Assembly: GCA_964369475.1 (NCBI GenBank)
Contig: CAYJFK010000073.1
Span: 1 to 10,631 of the forward strand
Length of the DNA stretch: 10,631 nucleotides
Direction of reading: 5' to 3'
From: CAYJFK01 sp964369475
GTDB taxonomy: Bacteria > Bacillota > Clostridia > Oscillospirales > Feifaniaceae
The notes under the pieces were generated by a model. The model worked only from the letters and a program-made list of their open reading frames with translations, was not told where the DNA came from and did no database searches. Of this stretch, positions 5,724 to 10,631 are shown piece after piece. Numbering within the stretch: the stretch's first letter is position 1; the number at the start of each line of letters is the position of its first letter. Both the position numbers and the translations under genes were made by a program.

Positions 5724-5779
5724 TTTCTCATATACCCAACATCACGGCGCACCATGACAGGAGCTACCGACACAAAGCC

Positions 5780-6943
5780 CTACTTGCCTTGCTTTTTTGC
5801 TCTTTCTATGCGCAGTGCCTCGAGCAGTGCCTCGTCTTCAAATACACGAAGGCCGAGCGCAGCGAGCGTTTCGGAGAACTTTACCATCTGCTCCCACGCA
5901 TAATCGGTCTCCATTGCGGCTAAAAATTCCTCTGTGTGGAGCGACTCTCTACCCTCGGCAAGCTTTACCATGGGGTGGAGTGACGGAATTCTAAGGCTAA
6001 CATCGCCCATGTCTGTTGCAAAGGGATTGGGGCGCTCCTCTGTTTCGCATAGGCCATACTCCGAGAGAATTTCCCTGTATGCCTTAACGAGCAGTTTGCT
6101 CTCCTCGACAGGACAGCAGAGCGGCATTGCCATCTCGCAGCTCATCTCACAGCCCGATGCAAGGGCGGCGGCCTTTGCACATGCCATCATTCTGCCCTCT
6201 ACATGCTTGTAGTATTCCATGTCGAATGTGCGAATTTCCACCCGAATAACGCAGTAGTCGGGGATCGAGTTTATAACCTTGCCGCCATCTGTTATGTTGG
6301 CGGAAATTCTCGTGCCGTCCCTCATCTGCTGACGCATCATGCTTAGGGAGTTGTACATAAGCACAACACCGTCGAGCGCACTAATGCCTGCAAAGGGGTC
6401 TACACCGCAATGGGCCGCTCTGCCCTTGAATGTAATATCGTATGTACCGACACTCGTTACAATAGGATCTGCACATGTCGTGAAGTGGGGATGAAGCATT
6501 ATTCCAACGTCGTAGTCATCGAAACAACCTGCCTCGACCATGGGAGGCTTGCCCTCGCCTGTCTCCTCGCCCGGTGTGCCGAAAAGCGCCACTTCGCCCT
6601 CGTAACTCTCGAGCGCTTCGGCGAGCGACAGCCCTGCAAGTATGCTCATGCCCGAAATCATGTGATGACCGCAAGCATGGCCTATGCCCTCGAGGGCATC
6701 ATATTCGATCGGTATGGCGACCCTTGGGCCGTTGCCATTTTTCTTAACGGCCTTAAAGGCGGTGTCGAGCCCTGCACATTTGTCTTCTTCGAGCACAAAA
6801 CCCTTTTTAACTAAAAATTCCTTAATGTCTTTAGCCGACTTCTCCTCTTTCATGGCGGTCTCGGCATAGCCCTTTATGCGGCCGCACAGCTCTTTAACAT
6901 CTGCAAAATTTGCCTTGATCGACTGATTAATTTTACCCTTCAC
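5780..6943 (-). CDS. M20-family amidohydrolase / dipeptidase-like metallohydrolase
   Basis: This 387-residue cytoplasmic enzyme belongs to the M20 zinc hydrolases (aminoacylase, carboxypeptidase and amidohydrolase families). EYDALEGIGHACGHH at 80-94 resembles the ACY1L2/PM20D2 branch. Likely metal ligands or active-site residues are C91 and H93, E126-E127 in GEET, H151/H153 in LHPH, and H336 in SLHTEEF; GRAAHCG (H178) marks the dimerisation-domain insert. Family members cleave N-acyl amino acids, dipeptides or related amides; the substrate here is unknown. GTG at 6943 is preferred because AAGGAG lies seven bases upstream and the in-frame ATG at 6961 precedes that site. It starts 37 bases after the gamma subunit gene, so it is the last gene of the oxidoreductase operon. 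That suggests it frees amino acids or acids for the pathway (inference). Confidence 0.88.
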   Translation of the reverse strand: MKGKINQSIKANFADVKELCGRIKGYAETAMKEEKSAKDIKEFLVKKGFVLEEDKCAGLDTAFKAVKKNGNGPRVAIPIEYDALEGIGHACGHHMISGMSILAGLSLAEALESYEGEVALFGTPGEETGEGKPPMVEAGCFDDYDVGIMLHPHFTTCADPIVTSVGTYDITFKGRAAHCGVDPFAGISALDGVVLMYNSLSMMRQQMRDGTRISANITDGGKVINSIPDYCVIRVEIRTFDMEYYKHVEGRMMACAKAAALASGCEMSCEMAMPLCCPVEESKLLVKAYREILSEYGLCETEERPNPFATDMGDVSLRIPSLHPMVKLAEGRESLHTEEFLAAMETDYAWEQMVKFSETLAALGLRVFEDEALLEALRIERAKKQGK

Positions 6944-6980
6944 ATTGCATCTCCTTGTCATTTGAATTTTTGGTATAAAT

Positions 6981-7520
6981 CTATTTTACAAAATTATAGC
7001 CTTCTTCAAATGCCGCCTCGTTTAATGCGGCAAACTTGGACTTGCCCTTCTTGTTAAACATTCTCTCCATTGCCGCCTTGCCGTCCTCCATTGTGTAGTC
7101 GGCAAGTAGCTTTACAATTGCGCCCGTCATAACAATATTTGCGCCCCTTGGGTGATCAAGCTTTGCCGAAATTTCATGACATGGCACAACAACAATGTTA
7201 ATGTCCTTCCTGTCGCACCCCGAAAGATCGACTGCCTCGCTTACAACTATCGTGCCGCCCTCGGCAACGATGGGAGCAAACATGTTAAAGGATGGGGTGT
7301 TCATGGCGAGAAGCATATCTGCCTCCTCTTGGGCCGGGTTATAAACTGTGCCCATGCCGTACTTTACAGTACAGTTGGCAGTGCCGCCACGCATGGCAGA
7401 GCCGTAGGAGGGAATCCAAGTTGTGTTTGCTCCGCTCTCTCTTGCAATGTCCGATATAATTAGCCCCGAAGTTAAAACTCCCTGACCGCCAAATCCGGCA
7501 AAAATAATTTCCTTAATCAT
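6981..7520 (-). CDS. 2-oxoacid:ferredoxin oxidoreductase, gamma subunit
   Basis: The 179-residue protein is the gamma (catalytic domain III, POR/KOR type) subunit of a four-subunit 2-oxoacid:ferredoxin oxidoreductase. This domain binds coenzyme A and accepts the acyl group from the TPP intermediate. Visible signatures are GFGGQG at 9-14 and PSYGSAMRGGTANC at 37-50, both typical of this subunit. ATG at 7520 is chosen because the protein then begins MIKEIIFAGFGGQG, and GGGAGGG lies eight bases upstream; a longer in-frame start at 7574 would run into the beta gene and lacks family similarity. Only one base (T) separates it from the beta stop codon. It acts in the cytoplasm with the alpha, beta and delta subunits encoded upstream. 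Confidence 0.93.
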   Translation of the reverse strand: MIKEIIFAGFGGQGVLTSGLIISDIARESGANTTWIPSYGSAMRGGTANCTVKYGMGTVYNPAQEEADMLLAMNTPSFNMFAPIVAEGGTIVVSEAVDLSGCDRKDINIVVVPCHEISAKLDHPRGANIVMTGAIVKLLADYTMEDGKAAMERMFNKKGKSKFAALNEAAFEEGYNFVK

Positions 7521-7521
7521 A

Positions 7522-8262
7522 CTATTTGCCCTCCCTTTCCTTGAATACACCAACGGGGAAGGAGGCCATAACATTCTCTCTAATATGCTCCATTGCGCCC
7601 TCTGCCGTCATGCCCCAGTTTATGGGACAGGGGGAGAGTGCCTCTACAATCGAGTAGCCCTCGCCATTGATCTGAGCCGTTATAGCCTCTTTTATGTAGC
7701 TCTTTAGCACCCTTATATTTTTGGGAGAATCAACGCTACCTCTTGCGGCATATGCCACGTTAAACTGGCTTGCCACAAGCTCGGGAAATTTCATGGGCAT
7801 GCCTGTTACGCTTGTGTTTCTACCATGAATTGTCGTCGAGGTCTTTTGCCCCTCCATCGTTGTAACGCTCATCTGACCGCCTGTCATGCCAAAGTTTGTG
7901 TTGTTTATTGTAATGACGGTAATCTTTTCGTTTCTGTATGCCGCATTAAGGCTCTCTGCAATGCCGATACAATAGGCATCGCCATCCCCTTGGTAGGACA
8001 AAATAATATTCTCGGGGTTAACACGCTTCATGCCTGTCGCAATTGCCCCTGCCCTACCGTGACAGCAGTGAAATCTGTCGGCTGTAAGTCCGCCGCCAAG
8101 GTTGGAGGAACAGCCAACACCGATTGCATATATAACATTGGTGTCCTGTCCGAGTTCTTCCAAACATTCGGCTATAATGCGGATAACAATGCCATGCCCA
8201 CATCCCGGGCAAAAATTCATAGGTTTATCTACAATGCTCGGTACCTTCATTTCGATCGCCAT
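7522..8262 (-). CDS. 2-oxoacid:ferredoxin oxidoreductase, beta subunit (TPP-binding)
   Basis: The 246-residue protein is the TPP-binding subunit of the oxidoreductase, which decarboxylates a 2-oxoacid and passes electrons to ferredoxin. CPGCGHG (18-24), C51 in GVGCSS and C212 in SPCPINWG are the four cysteines (C18, C21, C51, C212) expected to hold the internal [4Fe-4S] cluster. The TPP/Mg motif runs from GDGDA (92-96) to NN at 120-121. Length is normal for separate beta subunits. It starts one base after the alpha stop codon, and its own stop is one base before gamma, so translation is probably coupled. Pyruvate, 2-oxoglutarate and branched-chain forms are alike here; the VOR/KOR type is favoured by the subunit layout. 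Confidence 0.94.
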   Translation of the reverse strand: MAIEMKVPSIVDKPMNFCPGCGHGIVIRIIAECLEELGQDTNVIYAIGVGCSSNLGGGLTADRFHCCHGRAGAIATGMKRVNPENIILSYQGDGDAYCIGIAESLNAAYRNEKITVITINNTNFGMTGGQMSVTTMEGQKTSTTIHGRNTSVTGMPMKFPELVASQFNVAYAARGSVDSPKNIRVLKSYIKEAITAQINGEGYSIVEALSPCPINWGMTAEGAMEHIRENVMASFPVGVFKEREGK

Positions 8263-8263
8263 A

Positions 8264-9325
8264 TCAGTATGCCGCCTTTCTCTCGCCGCTTAGGACTTTT
8301 TCAAAATCTGCCACTATATCCTTCATCTTGGGTATGCCAAAATCATATGTAAGAGCATATGTCGGCACATTCTCGCTAAAGGCACGCTTTGCGGCAAGTG
8401 CCACGTCCTCTATTAGCTGACCTGTCGCATTTGCCTCTACCGTTATAAGCCCCTTGACATTTTTGTTTATCTCGGCAAATGCCTTGTGGGGGAAGGGCCA
8501 TACCGTTATCGGACGAATAAGCCCAACTTTGTGGCCATTTTCTCTCATTTTTTGCATAGCACCAAGTGTGCTCCTGCCCGGCAGACCGTAGGAGACAAAA
8601 ACATAATCTGCATCTGATAGACCGTCTGTCTCGTAGCGCTGCTCCGTTTCGCATATATGGTTATACTTTGCCCTAAGCTCGACGGCCTCGGCCTTTGGAT
8701 TTCTGTCGAAAATGCCTATCTTCTTATTTGTATACTTGCCATCAAGTCCCCAAGCGTTTCTCTTTGCCTCGATAAACTCGGGCATCTCGACGGGCTCCAT
8801 CATCTGACCGAGTGCACCCTCTGTCATAAGAACAGAAACCATTCTGTACTTTTCCGCCAAATCGTAGGCAAGGCCGATTAGGTCTACCGCCTCTTGGATT
8901 GAGGAGGGGCAGAGAACAAAACAACGATAGTCGCCCTGACCACCGCCCCTTGTCTCTCTTAGGTAGTCCGACTGCGAGGAAAGCAGTGTGCCAAGTCCGT
9001 TGCCGTAGCGCACTACATTAATAACGACGGCCGCAAGACCCTCGTCGGCAAGTGTCGAAACACCCTCTTGCTTTAAGCTTATTCCTGGGCCTGAAGATGC
9101 AGTTAGCGCACGAACTCCACATGCCGCCGCACCTATAACCATGTTAACGCCTGCAAGCTCGCTCTCGGCCTGCACAAACTCGCCGCCCACTTCGTGAAGT
9201 CTCCACGAAAGGTGCTCCATTATTTCAGAGGAGGGAGTTATAGGGTATCCGGCATAAAATCTAACACCACAACGCACGGCCGCCTCTGCAAGTGCGACAT
9301 TGCCCTTCATCATTTCCTTAGCCAT
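8264..9325 (-). CDS. vorB: 2-oxoacid:ferredoxin oxidoreductase, alpha subunit (VorB/KorA-like)
   Basis: The 353-residue protein carries the pyrimidine-binding domain I and domain II of 2-oxoacid:ferredoxin oxidoreductases. YPITPSSEI at 27-35, the AESELAG segment (E54 or E56 as the probable TPP-activating Glu) and TASSGPG at 75-81 are family signatures. Proteins of this length and layout are usually named VorB (3-methyl-2-oxobutanoate dehydrogenase subunit) or KorA; the substrate is not proven, and the symbol follows the common annotation. Together the complex makes acyl-CoA, CO2 and reduced ferredoxin from a 2-oxoacid and CoA in anaerobic amino-acid fermentation. Its ATG lies one base after the delta subunit stop, with GGGAGGGGAG just upstream inside that gene. 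Confidence 0.92.
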   Translation of the reverse strand: MAKEMMKGNVALAEAAVRCGVRFYAGYPITPSSEIMEHLSWRLHEVGGEFVQAESELAGVNMVIGAAACGVRALTASSGPGISLKQEGVSTLADEGLAAVVINVVRYGNGLGTLLSSQSDYLRETRGGGQGDYRCFVLCPSSIQEAVDLIGLAYDLAEKYRMVSVLMTEGALGQMMEPVEMPEFIEAKRNAWGLDGKYTNKKIGIFDRNPKAEAVELRAKYNHICETEQRYETDGLSDADYVFVSYGLPGRSTLGAMQKMRENGHKVGLIRPITVWPFPHKAFAEINKNVKGLITVEANATGQLIEDVALAAKRAFSENVPTYALTYDFGIPKMKDIVADFEKVLSGERKAAY

Positions 9326-9326
9326 A

Positions 9327-9533
9327 TTACTTCTCCCCTCCCATCACGTGAAAAACCCCGTCGGGACATGTTATGTAGCAAAAACCGCACCCGATGCATA
9401 GCTCGTCGTCTATCTTAACGGGGTGATAGCTCGCCTTGTTTACGTAGCTCTCGTAGGATATTGCCTTTTTGGGGCAGTGAAGCGCACATAGACCGCACTG
9501 CTTGCAACGCTCTTTATTTACAGCGACCTTCAT
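9327..9533 (-). CDS. 2-oxoacid:ferredoxin oxidoreductase, delta subunit (2x[4Fe-4S] ferredoxin)
   Basis: This 68-residue ferredoxin-like protein has two complete CxxCxxCxxxC clusters: C10, C13, C16, C20 and C46, C49, C52, C56. It is the electron-exit subunit of the four-subunit oxidoreductase, passing electrons from the beta-subunit cluster to external ferredoxin. It is the first gene of the operon. ATG at 9533 gives the typical MKVAVNKERC start; AAGGAG at 9545-9550 is 11 bases upstream, a little far but usable. In-frame ATGs at 9575 and 9569 lie upstream of that site and are rejected. It is one base from the alpha gene. Confidence 0.93.
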   Translation of the reverse strand: MKVAVNKERCKQCGLCALHCPKKAISYESYVNKASYHPVKIDDELCIGCGFCYITCPDGVFHVMGGEK

Positions 9534-9594
9534 AAAAGTATATTCTCCTTTTTTATTGATCTTTTTCATATGCATATTCGTAAATGAAAAAATA

Positions 9595-9605
9595 GAACGA
9601 TGTTC
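9595..9605. promoter_or_regulatory. Operator-like palindrome at the operon start site
   Basis: GAAC-GAT-GTTC is a perfect 11-base palindrome immediately downstream of the -10 box of the oxidoreductase promoter, covering roughly +1 to +11. This is a repressor position. The divergent IclR-family protein is the obvious candidate, but binding is inference. Confidence 0.45.
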
Positions 9606-9612
9606 CTAAAAT

Positions 9613-9641
9613 ATTTTATCAATATTATAAGCGGTAGTCAA
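9613..9641 (-). promoter_or_regulatory. Promoter of the oxidoreductase/M20 operon
   Basis: On the minus strand, TTGACT (9641-9636), a 17-base spacer and TAAAAT (9618-9613) form a strong sigma-A promoter. The start site would be near 9606 and the leader about 73 bases. That leader contains TTTTTCAT/ATGAAAAA (9562-9569 and 9584-9591), an 8-bp inverted repeat that could form a stem. Confidence 0.65.
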
Positions 9642-9667
9642 TAGACAGTTTTTATATAATTACCGCT
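9630..9667. promoter_or_regulatory. Long-spaced inverted repeat in the IclR-operon spacer
   Basis: AGCGGTA (9630-9636) and TACCGCT (9661-9667) are perfect inverted repeats with 24 bases between them; half-site centres are 31 bp apart, close to three helical turns. The left half abuts the operon -35 box. It may be a second binding site for the divergent regulator or a cruciform. Confidence 0.4.
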
Positions 9668-9698
9668 CGGTTTATGTGCATATTGCGAAAAAAGCTGT

Positions 9699-9726
9699 TG
9701 ATAAATTTTCCGCCCTCGTGTAAAAT
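9699..9726 (+). promoter_or_regulatory. Promoter of the IclR-family gene
   Basis: TTGATA (9699-9704), a 16-base spacer and TAAAAT (9721-9726) make a plausible sigma-A promoter with a leader of about 35 bases before the TTG start. Confidence 0.5.
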
Positions 9727-9767
9727 AAGGTATCATACAAAGAATTGGGCAAAGGGAGGGGACATTT

Positions 9768-10526
9768 TTGATTATAAACTCGGTAGACAGGGCACTCGAT
9801 TTAATGCTTCTTTTACATACGGAAAAGAGAGAAATGGGCGTTTCCGAAATGGCCGAGAGGCTTGGAATATACAAGAGCACCGTTTTTAGAACGCTCTACA
9901 CCTTGGAGCAAAAGGGCTTTGTTATGCAAGACGAGAAGTCGGAAAAATACTCGCTCGGCATGAAAATTTTCTCGATGGGCATGGGTATGGGGGAGCGAAT
10001 TTCCATAAGAAAAATAGTGCGCCCCTATGCACGCCGACTGGTCGAGGTCTTTAACGAGGTCGTAAATGTCTCGGTCTTGGACACGACCGAGCAAGGCCAC
10101 CCCAAGAGCCTTACAATTCATAAAGAGGTCGGAGAGAGTCAAATAATTGTGGCAAACCCCGCAGTAGGAGCGCTCACCTCCCCCTTCGGATCATCTGTCG
10201 GCAAGTGTCTGCTCGCCTTTAACGACCTACCCTTCGAGCAGTACAGGACGGAGGATCTTCCAAAATACACCCAAAACACAATAACCGACTGGGACGAACT
10301 TCTCGAGGAGCTAAACAATATCCGCACCCGTGGCTATTCGCTCGACGATGAAGAACTGGAGGTCGGCCTAACCTGCATAGGCGCACCGATACTAAATTCG
10401 GAAGGCAAAGCAATTGCCGCCATAAGCCTGTCAGGGCCAACCCACCGCATGAGAAAGGGAAACTTCGAGGATAAGATAGCAACGGTGGTAAGTGTAGCCA
10501 AAGAAGTAAGCGAGGAGCTTGGGTGA
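9768..10526 (+). CDS. IclR-family transcriptional regulator
   Basis: The 252-residue protein has the IclR layout: an N-terminal winged helix-turn-helix (about 5-60; GVSEMAERLGIYKSTVFRTL holds the helices) and a C-terminal ligand-binding domain (about 75-250) with the conserved SPFGSSVGKCLLAF and ISLSGP segments. IclR regulators are dimers or tetramers that sense small molecules, often carboxylic acids, and commonly control a divergent catabolic operon. The start is TTG at 9768, chosen because GGGAGGGG (9754-9761) lies six bases upstream and the protein then begins MIINSVDRALDL as in the family. It is divergent from the oxidoreductase/M20 operon, and the spacer has paired promoters and palindromes. 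Control of that operon and of itself is inferred; the effector is unknown but a 2-oxoacid or amino-acid product would fit. Confidence 0.92.
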   Translation: MIINSVDRALDLMLLLHTEKREMGVSEMAERLGIYKSTVFRTLYTLEQKGFVMQDEKSEKYSLGMKIFSMGMGMGERISIRKIVRPYARRLVEVFNEVVNVSVLDTTEQGHPKSLTIHKEVGESQIIVANPAVGALTSPFGSSVGKCLLAFNDLPFEQYRTEDLPKYTQNTITDWDELLEELNNIRTRGYSLDDEELEVGLTCIGAPILNSEGKAIAAISLSGPTHRMRKGNFEDKIATVVSVAKEVSEELG

Positions 10527-10550
10527 ATTAAATATTTTTTTACCGATCAA

Positions 10551-10578
10551 AGAGCCTGTTGAGAGATCAACAGGCTCT
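10551..10578 (+). terminator. Hairpin after the IclR gene
   Basis: AGAGCCTGTTGA (10551-10562), loop GAGA, and TCAACAGGCTCT (10567-10578) make a perfect 12-bp stem 24 bases past the stop codon. No T-run follows, so it may be a weak terminator or the variable outer hairpin of the repeat beside it. Confidence 0.55.
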
Positions 10579-10631
10579 CAGCTTGGAGAAAAAGCGTTTT
10601 CTCCAAGCTGAGAAATCAGCTAAAGCTGATT
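10578..10631. repeat. Dispersed double-hairpin repeat, copy B (cut by window end)
   Basis: Positions 10578-10611 match 5530-5563 at 33 of 34 bases; the only change is in the loop (AGCG for AGTG). It is followed by AATCAGC-TAAA-GCTGATT (10614-10631), the same second stem as copy A with a different loop. As in copy A, it directly follows a terminator-like hairpin past the end of a plus-strand gene. The element may continue beyond the window. Confidence 0.75.

Larger units (their letters stand above)
5499..5726. mobile_element. MITE-like hairpin-rich element with 47-nt terminal inverted repeats
   Basis: The ends 5499-5545 and 5680-5726 are inverted repeats, 42 of 47 positions identical by hand alignment. 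Each starts AAAAGAAGCTGTCGCC, contains its own short hairpin, and finishes TTGGAGAAAAA. Three of the five differences fall in the hairpin loop (CAA against TTG). ATACCCAA occurs on both sides, at 5487-5494 and 5732-5739, a possible target duplication lying 4-5 bases outside the repeats. The interior is GC-rich and almost entirely small hairpins, with no reading frame. It fills the space between convergent genes, so it can also stop transcription. The structured-repeat call is firm; mobility is inference. Confidence 0.6.

Noticed and set aside
6944..6961. ATG at 6961 as start of the M20 gene
   Set aside because: The AAGGAG site lies downstream of this ATG and is correctly spaced for the GTG at 6943.
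7521..7574. N-terminal extension of the gamma subunit from an ATG at 7574
   Set aside because: The extra 18 residues lie inside the beta gene and have no family similarity; MIKEIIFAGFGGQG from 7520 matches the subunit and has a good ribosome binding site.
7825..8352. Plus-strand open frame across the beta/alpha junction
   Set aside because: It is antisense to conserved TPP-binding subunit sequence, with no homology or translation signal.
1..10631. CRISPR array, tRNA/rRNA genes, known riboswitches, phage or transposase genes
   Set aside because: No regularly spaced direct repeats, cloverleaf, rRNA segments, recognised aptamer, or integrase/transposase motifs were seen on reading both strands.

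Overview
The window reads as a chromosomal piece of an anaerobic, moderately low-GC Bacillota, most likely class Clostridia. The reasons are strong AGGAGG-type ribosome binding sites, GTG and TTG starts, a four-subunit 2-oxoacid:ferredoxin oxidoreductase, an ECF sigma factor with a membrane partner of the kind common in clostridia, and a C-terminally anchored small protein resembling a clostridial DUF family. No rRNA, tRNA, CRISPR array, transposase or phage gene is visible.

Left part (1-2351): two minus-strand genes, a PLP-dependent aminotransferase and an MBL-fold metallohydrolase. The AT-rich spacer between them holds three copies of the 13-mer ATACAA-NNN-GTAT around a plausible minus-strand promoter. 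Position 1-103 has a consensus-like promoter running into a 10-G tract and a GC-rich hairpin.

Middle (2352-5779): rlmD (23S rRNA m5U methyltransferase) on the plus strand overlaps a small membrane-anchored protein with an HEPN-like RNxxxH motif. Directly after that gene lies a decayed second copy of the rlmD 3' end, so the small gene is bracketed by a degenerate direct repeat. Then come a terminator and an AT-richer ECF sigma/anti-sigma-like pair with its own ECF-type promoter. After the pair sits a 228-bp hairpin-rich, MITE-like element with 47-nt terminal inverted repeats and a possible 8-bp target duplication.

Right part (5780-10631): a tight minus-strand operon runs from about 9606 to 5780 in the order ferredoxin-like delta, alpha, beta and gamma subunits of a VOR/KOR-type oxidoreductase, then an M20 amidohydrolase. 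The three junctions between oxidoreductase genes are all stop codon + single T + ATG. Divergent from it is an IclR-family regulator with a TTG start. The 192-bp divergent spacer carries good promoters both ways, an 11-bp palindrome at the predicted operon start site and a long-spaced inverted repeat. After the IclR gene lies a second copy of the hairpin repeat seen in the MITE-like element, cut by the window end.

Working model (inference): the M20 enzyme releases amino acids or acids from amides or dipeptides, an aminotransferase (perhaps the one at the left) makes 2-oxoacids, and the oxidoreductase converts these to acyl-CoA with reduction of ferredoxin, under control of the divergent IclR regulator. 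The most unusual parts are the rlmD-end duplication with its HEPN-like cargo and the structured repeat family.
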